A stretch of DNA of 15,152 nt from an uncultured Caryophanales bacterium (GTDB lineage Bacteria; Bacillota_I; Bacilli_A; RF39; UBA660): contig CAMVMQ010000014.1 of assembly GCA_947168625.1 (NCBI GenBank), positions 1 to 15,152 of the forward strand, written 5' to 3'. Below, piece after piece: positions 1 through 6,400 of this stretch. The notes under the pieces were generated by a model. It had not been told where the DNA came from and made no database searches. It saw only the letters and a program-made list of their open reading frames with translations. Made by a program: the position numbers and the translations under genes. Numbering within the stretch: position 1 is the first letter of the stretch; every line of letters starts with the position of its first letter.

Positions 1-34
1 CAATTTATATTAGTATTATTATCATTCATTTGGA

Positions 35-799
35 TCAACTCCTTGTTCTACTTAATATTTTAACAAATTTTTGAGGAATTTTTTTATTTACTTTTTCTAT
101 AGTTTCATTATTAATTCCATACATTGCTTCAGCCATACTTCCAACTACAGCACAGTTTGTATCTGTATCTCCGCCCATAAGTAATGTTTTTCGAATAGCA
201 TCTTCAAAACTATTTGAATTATATAATGCATATAAACAATTAACTATAGTTTCTTCACATGTCGTATTAAATTTAGTAAATGGAATATATTTAATATCAA
301 TATTCATCATTTTAAATATTTCATCTTTTGTATAGCCTTTTCTAGAATAATATATTATTAATGCCACCATAGTAGCAGAGTCAATCGCTTCTTTTGAGTT
401 ATGAGAAGGTATAGTTGCAAGTCTTGCATTTTCTATCACTTCTTTTTCATTATCAAACATATATCCTACAGGAGATATTCTCATCATAGCCCCGTTACCG
501 TGACTAGTACCAATTGAATTTGATTTACTCCATTTTATTAAGTTAGGTGAAAATGATGATTTAAAATACGGATTAAAATCAGGTTTATAGTCACTATATT
601 CTTGTATATATTTTCGCAAATAATAATCATAATCTCTATTATTAAGTATCGCATCAAGTATAGCAATAGTTAAAATTGTATCATCACTATAAAAAGCATT
701 ATCCTCAATTAAATTATTCATCTTTATACTTTGAATCTTTTTTAATTGATTAAATTCATAAATACTACCAGCTAAATCTCCAACTATAGCTCCGTACAC
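35..799 (-). CDS. ADP-ribosylglycohydrolase (DraG/ARH family)
   Basis: Predicted to remove ADP-ribose from modified proteins or small molecules in the cytoplasm, using a binuclear Mg2+ site. Family motifs occur in order along 254 residues: N-terminal GAIVGDLAGSIYEF, then DDTILT, GNGAMMRISPVG, SHNSKEA, and C-terminal GGDTDTNCAVVGS; the DDT and GGDTDT acidic residues are the metal ligands in this family. The start is GTG, chosen because GAGGTGAT sits just upstream and MYGAIVGD matches the usual N-terminus. It ends at TGA, with a second in-frame TGA two codons later. It follows the dehydrogenase gene by 38 bases; a TATAAT at 813-818 lacks a good -35, so it is probably co-transcribed. No ADP-ribosyltransferase toxin lies nearby, so the substrate is unknown. 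The family call is firm; the role is not. Confidence 0.9.
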   Translation of the reverse strand: MYGAIVGDLAGSIYEFNQLKKIQSIKMNNLIEDNAFYSDDTILTIAILDAILNNRDYDYYLRKYIQEYSDYKPDFNPYFKSSFSPNLIKWSKSNSIGTSHGNGAMMRISPVGYMFDNEKEVIENARLATIPSHNSKEAIDSATMVALIIYYSRKGYTKDEIFKMMNIDIKYIPFTKFNTTCEETIVNCLYALYNSNSFEDAIRKTLLMGGDTDTNCAVVGSMAEAMYGINNETIEKVNKKIPQKFVKILSRTRS

Positions 800-837
800 A
801 CTATCACCTCTTATTATACTAGACTATCTATATTAAG

Positions 838-1794
838 TTATTCTTCATCCTCTTCTTCATATTTATAGAAACCTTCTCCACTACTTACTCCAAGCTTTCC
901 TTTAGCAATATATTTTTCTAATAACACTTTCATTCCTTTAAAATTATATGGAGCTAAAAAAGAAGGAATCTTTACATACATTAATACGATGTTATAGGCT
1001 GTCTTTAATCCTACTATATCGAGTATTTCAAATGGTCCTTTAGGAGCACCGGTACCTTTTTTCCATGCAATATCAATACTTTTAGGGTCTGATATACCAT
1101 TTACATATAAATCTAATCCTGCAAATAAAAAAGGAATTAGCATTGAATTAAGTAAATAGCCACTTTTTTCTTTGTATACAGGAAGAGGAAACATTCTAAT
1201 ATCCTTAGCAAACTTCATAACTAAGTCAAATGCTTTATCTGAAGTCATACTATGTTTCATAACTTCTGCTGTATTATTCTTCCATATATGATTAGCAAAA
1301 TGAAGGGATAAATACTTTTCGGGTCTACCAGTATATTTGGCCATCTTTGAAGGAATAATTGTTGATGAGTTTGATACTAATAAAGTGTTTTTCCCTAAAT
1401 ATTTTGCTATATCACTATAAAATTCTCTTTTAATATTTAGATTTTCAATAATAGATTCAACAACTAAATCTGCATTAGAAAATGCCTCTTTTTTATCTGT
1501 TATAATCTTTATATTATCTAAAACATGACTTACTTTTTCTAAGCATTCTTCTTTATTAAAAGTATCATAATCAGATATACCCATTGCCCATGAATTAAGA
1601 CTTTTTTCTTTGTCCATTAGTTTTATTTGTTTATTATACCTTTTTTTTAGATCTTTAAGCTTTTTTATAGCTTCTTCTTTAGCACTATCATTAATTTCCC
1701 ATATTGTTACATTGAAGCCCGCATATGCACTTTGAAAGGCAATTTGACTTCCCAATACTCCACCACCTGCTATAGTTACATTTTTAATTTCCAT
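838..1794 (-). CDS. 3-hydroxyacyl-CoA dehydrogenase, NAD-binding
   Basis: Predicted NAD-dependent oxidoreductase of the L-3-hydroxyacyl-CoA dehydrogenase/lambda-crystallin superfamily, 318 residues, the usual single-function length. The N-terminal Rossmann loop is GGGVLGSQIA (about residues 10-19). The catalytic set is recognisable in order: Ser in SNSSTIIPS, His in SLHFANHIW, Glu in NTAEVM, and Asn in GYLLNSML. The C-terminal domain holds GAPKGPFEILDIVGL. The usual Pro after HFxN is replaced by His, as in a Bacilli subfamily I recall, so the true substrate may not be a fatty acyl-CoA. The ATG has AGAAGGGA upstream. It lies 69 bases after lepB with no convincing promoter or terminator between. 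No thiolase or enoyl-CoA hydratase is in the window, so the pathway cannot be named. Confidence 0.88.
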   Translation of the reverse strand: MEIKNVTIAGGGVLGSQIAFQSAYAGFNVTIWEINDSAKEEAIKKLKDLKKRYNKQIKLMDKEKSLNSWAMGISDYDTFNKEECLEKVSHVLDNIKIITDKKEAFSNADLVVESIIENLNIKREFYSDIAKYLGKNTLLVSNSSTIIPSKMAKYTGRPEKYLSLHFANHIWKNNTAEVMKHSMTSDKAFDLVMKFAKDIRMFPLPVYKEKSGYLLNSMLIPFLFAGLDLYVNGISDPKSIDIAWKKGTGAPKGPFEILDIVGLKTAYNIVLMYVKIPSFLAPYNFKGMKVLLEKYIAKGKLGVSSGEGFYKYEEEDEE

Positions 1795-1863
1795 TTAAAT
1801 TCCCTTCTTTCTATATAAATAATACTATATTTTTTTATTATTTAACTTTACTTTATTAATCTC

Positions 1864-2373
1864 CTAATTAATAGAACCGATTTTAGTTATTGGCCATATT
1901 CTAAAAACGGCTTCCCCAAATATGTCTTTCTCATCTACTAATCCTATTATTCTACTATCTTTAGATATTGGTCGATTATCTCCTAGGACTAGATACTTTC
2001 CTGAAGGTATTTTATGACAAGTACATATTTCTTCTAAATTAAAATCATCTGTACTATAAAATTTATAATCTTCCTTAACTACTTCATCATTTACATATAG
2101 CATATTATTTTTATAAGAAATATATTCTCCAGGAAGCCCAATAATCCTTTTAATAATTTCTTCATTTTTTTCTTTTATAACAACAATATCAAATCTTTTA
2201 ATTTTCTCTCCTCTATATCCTATCTTTCTAACTATTAGCATTTCTCCATCACTTAAATTTGGTCTCATGGAATCACCAGATACTATAACAGGAGTAGCAA
2301 TAAAACTTCTAATAAGAATTACTACTAAAGCTATGATAACATAAGGATATATCTCTATTACAAACTTCTTCAT
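1864..2373 (-). CDS. lepB: Signal peptidase I (SipS-like)
   Basis: Membrane serine protease that cleaves signal peptides from exported proteins on the outer face of the membrane. The 169 residues are typical of the short Gram-positive type. One N-terminal membrane segment (about residues 9-26) is followed by SGDSMRP with catalytic Ser35, then IIKRIIGLPG with catalytic Lys75, and the late GDNRPISKDSR box. It ends with FGEAVFRIWPI, as expected. The ATG has AGGGTGAT upstream and its own promoter (2393-2421), giving a leader of only about 13 bases. The rplS-lepB order is common in Clostridia and Bacilli; the usual flanking rbgA and rnhB are absent here. It would process the secreted protein encoded at the right end of this window, among others. 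Confidence 0.95.
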   Translation of the reverse strand: MKKFVIEIYPYVIIALVVILIRSFIATPVIVSGDSMRPNLSDGEMLIVRKIGYRGEKIKRFDIVVIKEKNEEIIKRIIGLPGEYISYKNNMLYVNDEVVKEDYKFYSTDDFNLEEICTCHKIPSGKYLVLGDNRPISKDSRIIGLVDEKDIFGEAVFRIWPITKIGSIN

Positions 2374-2392
2374 CTATATCACCCTAGTAATA

Positions 2393-2421
2393 ATTATATA
2401 CTAAAAAATAAAAAGAAGCAA
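2393..2421 (-). promoter_or_regulatory. Sigma-A type promoter for lepB
   Basis: Reading the minus strand, TTGCTT (2416-2421) and TATAAT (2393-2398) are separated by 17 bases. Transcription would start near 2386, just before the lepB Shine-Dalgarno. The -35 lies in the loop of an 8-bp AT hairpin (2410-2429). Confidence 0.7.
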
Positions 2422-2456
2422 TTCTTTTTATTGTACTATTATTATTATTATTATAT

Positions 2457-2482
2457 TTAAAAAAAAAGACATTAACGTCTTT
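2457..2482 (-). terminator. Rho-independent terminator of rplS
   Basis: The transcript forms AAAGAC/GTCTTT (6 bp, 2465-2470 with 2477-2482) around a loop that contains the rplS stop codon, followed by a run of U residues. The 5' arm lies inside the last codons of rplS. The stem is short, so partial read-through into lepB is likely. Confidence 0.65.
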
Positions 2483-2822
2483 CTTTAATCTTATATTGAC
2501 TTTTTCTATCACGTAAGAAGTATAATTTAGCTCTTCTTACCATACCAGGTTTAGTAATATTAATATAAGCAATCTTATTTGAATGTACATGGAATGTCTT
2601 TTCTACTCCAACACCTGAGTATACACCTCTTACAGTAAATGTCTCTGATACTCCCTTGCCTTTTCTAGCAATAACTGTACCTTTAAAATCTTGGACTCTT
2701 TCTTTTGCTTTACCGCCTTTAGTTTCGGTAATAATACATCCTACTACCACTGAATCTCCAACTCTAAAATCTGGTAAATCTTTCTTCATTTGTTTTGCAG
2801 TTATCTTTTCAATAATGTCCAT
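2472..2822 (-). CDS. rplS: 50S ribosomal protein L19
   Basis: Large-subunit ribosomal protein at the 30S-50S interface, 116 residues, the normal length. Family signatures are clear: FRVGDSVVV near the N-terminus, RVQDFKGTVIARKGKGVSETFTVR, GVGVEKTFHVHSNKI, and the basic RAKLYFLRDRKSQYKI end. The ATG is preceded by AAAGGAAGTGG. In many Bacillota rplS ends an rpsP-rimM-trmD operon; here it stands alone behind its own strong promoter, downstream of ftsQ. The roughly 78-base leader can pair with the Shine-Dalgarno region, which suggests autoregulation of the kind known for L19 leaders. Confidence 0.97.
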   Translation of the reverse strand: MDIIEKITAKQMKKDLPDFRVGDSVVVGCIITETKGGKAKERVQDFKGTVIARKGKGVSETFTVRGVYSGVGVEKTFHVHSNKIAYINITKPGMVRRAKLYFLRDRKSQYKIKERR

Positions 2823-2900
2823 CGTTTATCCACTTCCTTTCTTTATCGATAATCATTATCATATTAATATAATATATAAGCGGATTATCTCTTTCAAACA
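2823..2900 (-). promoter_or_regulatory. L19-type leader with Shine-Dalgarno-sequestering helix
   Basis: In the predicted leader, AUCCGCUU (2878-2885) can pair over 8 bp, with one G-U, with AAGUGGAU (2828-2835). The second arm overlaps the rplS Shine-Dalgarno AAAGGAAGUGG. An inner hairpin, GAUAA/UUAUC with loop UGA, lies at 2848-2860. An L19 leader family that lets the protein repress its own translation is known in Bacillota. The match here is by position and architecture, not by a covariance search. Confidence 0.6.
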
Positions 2901-2906
2901 TGTTTA

Positions 2907-2935
2907 ATTCTAACATATATTTTAATAAAATACAA
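2907..2935 (-). promoter_or_regulatory. Sigma-A type promoter for rplS
   Basis: On the minus strand, TTGTAT (2930-2935) and TAGAAT (2907-2912) are spaced by exactly 17 bases, with a TGT extension directly before the -10. The start would be near 2900. The promoter lies right after the ftsQ stop codon, with no clear terminator between them. Confidence 0.75.
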
Positions 2936-2941
2936 CTATTT

Positions 2942-3634
2942 TTAACTATTTTCTTTTATTTCAATATAATCTCCTGAATCTAAATATATAATTCCTTTCT
3001 TCCCCTCCATACTAGAATATATATTGTTATATTTATTTATCTTTTTTATCTTACTTAAGGTAATATATACTAAATTGCCATCATCCATCATTAAACTAAA
3101 TCTTTCATTATCAACTTCATTAGGAGTCCATTCTATTTCTGATATTTGATATAGTACTTCATCATCTACTTTACTAAAACTATTTACATATTTTTCTTTA
3201 ATCTCTGTAATATCAGATATTAATGTAGGATAACTATATATTTTATAATTATTATCCTGCAGTGAAGTGTCTTCGAGTAATAATTTATTATCATAAATAC
3301 AGAGTACTTTCTTCTCTTTTATATATAAATATATTTTGCCCCAAAATTTCTTTTTAATCTCAACATTATTAATATATTTATTGTTATATAATTTCTTTAT
3401 TATATTATTTTTTGAAGTACCTAAAAATGATGGATAGCTACTAATACCAGACTCTTTTATTATTTCTTCTTCAGGTACGATATTATTTCCAATTATATAG
3501 ATATTTTTTATTGGTAATTTAAATATATAATAAATGCCTAATATAATAATTCCTAACATAAAAAGACAAATTAAAATTTTTCCTAATTTTAATTTTCTTT
3601 TTTTCACTCTAACCTTTACCTTTTTCTTAGTCAT
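2942..3634 (-). CDS. ftsQ: Cell division protein FtsQ/DivIB
   Basis: Bitopic divisome protein linking early and late division proteins, probably in complex with FtsL and FtsB. The 230 residues show a Lys/Arg-rich cytoplasmic tail (1-16), one membrane segment (about 17-39), then a POTRA domain beginning at LPIKNIYIIGNNIVPEEEI (about 44-112) and a beta-rich FtsQ domain ending in GIIYLDSGDYIEI. Sequence identity in this family is low, but architecture and position after murG-murB, as in Bacillus (murG-murB-divIB), make the call secure. The ATG lies 4 bases after the murB TGA. Its Shine-Dalgarno TGGTGAT contains that stop codon, so translation is probably coupled to murB. Confidence 0.9.
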   Translation of the reverse strand: MTKKKVKVRVKKRKLKLGKILICLFMLGIIILGIYYIFKLPIKNIYIIGNNIVPEEEIIKESGISSYPSFLGTSKNNIIKKLYNNKYINNVEIKKKFWGKIYLYIKEKKVLCIYDNKLLLEDTSLQDNNYKIYSYPTLISDITEIKEKYVNSFSKVDDEVLYQISEIEWTPNEVDNERFSLMMDDGNLVYITLSKIKKINKYNNIYSSMEGKKGIIYLDSGDYIEIKENS

Positions 3635-3638
3635 TGTA

Positions 3639-4520
3639 TCACCAAACTATTTCTTGTTCTAATATTAAATCTATATTATATTCCTTTTTTACTCTCATTT
3701 TAATTAAGTCTATTAAATCGATAATATCTTGATAAGTAGCATTACCTGTATTAATAATAAAATTTGCATGTTTTTCACTAATAGAAGCTCCTCCTATAGC
3801 ATATCCTTTAAGACCTAAGTCTTCAATTAATTTGCCAGCAGATAATCCATCTGGATTACGAAAGACAGAACCTGCTGATGGTTTATCGAGTGGCTGACTT
3901 TCTATTCTTCTTCTTCTACGGTCATCCATGAGGTTTTTAATTGTCTCTGGTTCGTCCTTTTTCATTTCAAATGTTGTCTCTATACATATATAATCCTTAT
4001 GTCTCTTGAGAAATGAATCTCGATACCCATATTCTAATTCTTCTTTTTTCATTGTTACTATTTCTAGAGAAGGGGTAAGTACCTGCACTTCTTTTAATGA
4101 ATCAGATATTTCTTCCTTATAGGCTCCAGCATTCATAGCAGTACTTGCTCCAACTAAACCTGGTATACCGCCAGCAAATGCAAGTCCCAAAAGTCCTTCT
4201 TTCATACAAGTATGAGAAAGTGCTATTAAACTAACTCCAGCTTCAGCTTTTACAATATTACCTTCGATAGAAATATTATTTAATTTATCTAGTTTAATAA
4301 CTACATCAAAGACAGGTCTAGCTAGAATTACATTAGATCCTCCGCCAAGTACTAGATACTTTATTTTATTTTCTTTTAAAAATCTTAGAAACGAGATGAG
4401 TTCATCAGTATTCTTTGGAAATACTAAATAGTTAGCATAAACATCTAATTTATAGGTATTATATCTTTTAAGAGAAGCATTCTTAATATATTCATAATCA
4501 TTAATAAAATTTTCGATCAT
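3639..4520 (-). CDS. murB: UDP-N-acetylenolpyruvoylglucosamine reductase MurB
   Basis: FAD/NADPH enzyme that reduces UDP-GlcNAc-enolpyruvate to UDP-MurNAc, the second committed step of peptidoglycan precursor synthesis. The 293 residues fit the shorter type II (Gram-positive) MurB. FAD-binding motifs are YLVLGGGSNVI, AGVSLIALS and GGIPGLVGASTAMNAGAY. YGYRDS follows, then KPSAGSVFRNP with the proton-donor Ser, and GYAIGGASISEKHANFI. The start ATG lies inside the 3' end of murG (20-base overlap), with AAAGGA upstream, so it is coupled to murG. Reading its TGA as Trp would add only four residues, consistent with the standard code. Confidence 0.96.
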   Translation of the reverse strand: MIENFINDYEYIKNASLKRYNTYKLDVYANYLVFPKNTDELISFLRFLKENKIKYLVLGGGSNVILARPVFDVVIKLDKLNNISIEGNIVKAEAGVSLIALSHTCMKEGLLGLAFAGGIPGLVGASTAMNAGAYKEEISDSLKEVQVLTPSLEIVTMKKEELEYGYRDSFLKRHKDYICIETTFEMKKDEPETIKNLMDDRRRRRIESQPLDKPSAGSVFRNPDGLSAGKLIEDLGLKGYAIGGASISEKHANFIINTGNATYQDIIDLIDLIKMRVKKEYNIDLILEQEIVW

Positions 4521-5595
4521 CTAATATCAAATCCTTTAATATATTATATATACGACTGCTACTGTCTTTAATACCAATTTTCTTTAAGTTATCTTTTATT
4601 TCTTTTATTTTTTCTTCGTCATTGATTGTTTTATCAATTAACTTTATTAAATTATCATCAGATAAATCTTTTTCTTCTAAGATAAGTCCTGCATTTTGAT
4701 TTACTAAATCCATAGCATTTAAATATTGATGATTATTCGTTACATAGGGACTAGGTATAAAGATACTAGGTACTCCTAATGCAGTAATCTCACTCATTGT
4801 TGATGCACCTGCTCTAGTTACCATCAAATCAGTAATTTTCATTATGCTAGGCATTTCATAAATAAAAGGTAAAATCTTAACATTGTCAGGAACCTTTTTA
4901 TCTTTAACTTTATCATAATAGCTATTTCCAGTTACAAAGACTACACTATAATCTTTATTTTTAAATTTATTAATAAAACTAAATATCTTATCATTTACAG
5001 TTCTACTGCCTAATGATCCCATTACAATAAGAACTAATTTCTTATCTTTATCTATTCCTAAACTTTGCTTAGTTCCCTTTTTTATACTTATTGCCTTTTC
5101 ACTGCATGGGTTTCCTGTGAGAAAAGCTTTTCCACTTGGAAAATCTTTTATTGTGCTCTCAAAAGACACGCCTATTTTATCTGTATATCTTGCTAAAAAC
5201 TTATTGGCAAGACCTACAACACTATTTTGTTCGTGAATAAATGTTTTCTTTCCTAATTTTTTAGCGGCATATATAACTGGAGCTGTAACATAACCACCAC
5301 ATCCTATTACTACATCTGGATTAAAGTCTTTAATAATGGCCTTAGCTTTTTTAATAGCGCCTAAAAAATTGGTTATAGTTTTTATATTCTGTAAAGTAAT
5401 TTTTCTTTTAAACCCTGTTACTTCTAACCCTTCGTAACGGTATCCTAAAGAAGGTACTAAATCTTTTTCCATCCTATTAGTTGTTCCTATATATAAGAAT
5501 TCACTTTCTGGTTCTTCTTCTTTAATTTTATTTATAATAGCTAAGGCTGGATAGATATGACCACCTGTACCTCCCGCTGAAACAATAACTCTCAC
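4501..5595 (-). CDS. murG: UDP-GlcNAc:lipid I transferase MurG
   Basis: Membrane-associated GT28 glycosyltransferase that adds GlcNAc to lipid I, making lipid II. Motifs: SAGGTGGHIYPALAI at residues 6-20, GCGGYVTAPV, the C-terminal UDP-binding TRAGASTMSEITALG, and NNHQYLNA. I choose the GTG at 5595 (364 residues, starting MRVIVSAGG): GGAGAGTGAT precedes it at normal spacing, and the predicted promoter would start transcription at about 5608. The upstream in-frame ATG at 5610 would add five residues (MESDN), has no Shine-Dalgarno and would sit at the transcript's first base. It is the first gene of the murG-murB-ftsQ operon. Confidence 0.95.
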   Translation of the reverse strand: MRVIVSAGGTGGHIYPALAIINKIKEEEPESEFLYIGTTNRMEKDLVPSLGYRYEGLEVTGFKRKITLQNIKTITNFLGAIKKAKAIIKDFNPDVVIGCGGYVTAPVIYAAKKLGKKTFIHEQNSVVGLANKFLARYTDKIGVSFESTIKDFPSGKAFLTGNPCSEKAISIKKGTKQSLGIDKDKKLVLIVMGSLGSRTVNDKIFSFINKFKNKDYSVVFVTGNSYYDKVKDKKVPDNVKILPFIYEMPSIMKITDLMVTRAGASTMSEITALGVPSIFIPSPYVTNNHQYLNAMDLVNQNAGLILEEKDLSDDNLIKLIDKTINDEEKIKEIKDNLKKIGIKDSSSRIYNILKDLILDDRKFY

Positions 5596-5614
5596 ATTAT
5601 CACTCTCCATATTA

Positions 5615-5623
5615 ATTTTATCA
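5615..5623 (-). promoter_or_regulatory. Extended -10 promoter for murG
   Basis: TGATAAAAT on the minus strand (TAAAAT at 5615-5620 with TG one base upstream) forms an extended -10. The corresponding -35 is weak and overlaps the upstream terminator stem. It is the only good candidate between that terminator and murG. Confidence 0.5.
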
Positions 5624-5630
5624 TAATAAA

Positions 5631-5666
5631 GAAAAAAAGTATATATTCCTATTAAAATATATACTT
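5631..5666 (-). terminator. Strong Rho-independent terminator after the fmt operon
   Basis: A perfect 11-bp stem (5637-5647 with 5656-5666; arms AAGTATATAT and ATATATACTT plus one T-A pair) is followed on the minus-strand transcript by seven U residues, then CUUU. It lies about 65 bases after the 222-aa gene and separates that operon from murG. Confidence 0.85.
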
Positions 5667-5731
5667 ATTTGACACTCTTTAACACAACAATTATTAGGTT
5701 ATAATATAATTTCCATTACCTAAATCACTAA

Positions 5732-6400
5732 TTATTCTCCCAATGAAATTATCTTATCAATATTATTAAACATCATATTAACACTAGCGGTACTTATACT
5801 AGAATCATTAATTTTTAATAAGTTTGTATAATCTATATTAATACTCTTTTCATCTTCGTTAACTGTAACTATGATATCATCACTACTATCGCTATTTAAA
5901 ATTATATCCGATACTTTAACTTTATAACTGCTTCCTTCTTTCGTACCATTATTAATAAAATTTTTAATGTTATCAATATTTAGATAAGTGTAATTTAGAT
6001 ATGGATAAATTTCTTCTTTTGTAGTTAATATATAATTGCCATTGTTATCTAATTCGTAATACTTATCATTTTTTACATAATAATTACTTTCATTATCTAG
6101 ATTTTTCCTTTCAATTTTCATATTGTTACCTAGTCTTATAATATGGTACGTATAAGTATTTTCATTTATATTAATACTGATATTATTTTCATAATTATCA
6201 TTGATTTCATTAATATAACTGTTATTTATGCTAGTTTTTTTTGTAGGGTTATTTATACTTGATGAGGATATTCTAGCAAAAAGAAGGACGCCTATAAAGA
6301 AAAATAAATAAAGACTAAGTTCTATTTTGGCTCTTCCTTTTTTTTCTTTCAACATTTCTTTTAAATTTACTTTTCTAAATTTCTCTATTATATTCTTCAT
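5732..6400 (-). CDS. Unknown membrane-anchored protein, coupled to fmt
   Basis: I do not recognise this 222-residue protein. It has a basic amphipathic start (1-26), one membrane segment (about 28-44, LSLYLFFFIGVLLFARI) and an Asn/Ser-rich region of about 175 residues. The positive-inside rule places that region outside the cell. The outer part alternates beta-like stretches such as TYTYHIIRL and SYKVKVSDIIL; it has no cysteine and no catalytic motif I can name. Its ATG overlaps the fmt stop as ATGA, and AAAGGAGT lies inside the end of fmt, so translation is coupled to Fmt. An 11-bp terminator follows. A lineage-specific envelope protein is possible; no function is claimed. Confidence 0.85.
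   Translation of the reverse strand: MKNIIEKFRKVNLKEMLKEKKGRAKIELSLYLFFFIGVLLFARISSSSINNPTKKTSINNSYINEINDNYENNISININENTYTYHIIRLGNNMKIERKNLDNESNYYVKNDKYYELDNNGNYILTTKEEIYPYLNYTYLNIDNIKNFINNGTKEGSSYKVKVSDIILNSDSSDDIIVTVNEDEKSINIDYTNLLKINDSSISTASVNMMFNNIDKIISLGE

Noticed and set aside
1795..1863. AT-only inverted repeat (AAATAATA/TATTATTT) between lepB and the dehydrogenase gene
   Set aside because: Pairs only by A and T with an 11-base loop and no following U run; no convincing promoter either.
2438..2454. ATT triplet run (about five units) between rplS and lepB
   Set aside because: Short, non-coding and in AT-rich DNA, upstream of the lepB -35; not enough to call a phase-variable tract.
2896..2905. 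Palindrome AAACATGTTT right after the rplS -10
   Set aside because: Ten bases in very AT-rich DNA; no second copy seen near other promoters, so chance is likely.
2656..2907. Plus-strand open frame opposite rplS
   Set aside because: It overlaps the well-matched rplS gene, its promoter and its leader, and its protein has no family features; a shadow of the opposite strand.
3639..3641. Possible TGA = Trp recoding, given the low GC and Mollicutes-like feel
   Set aside because: TGA ends murB, fmt and the ADP-ribosylglycohydrolase at normal lengths, and Trp codons inside the genes I checked are TGG.
5694..5723. Small inverted repeat TTAGGT/ACCTAA after the 222-aa gene
   Set aside because: Only 6 bp with an 18-base loop and no U tract; the 11-bp terminator further on explains the transcript end.
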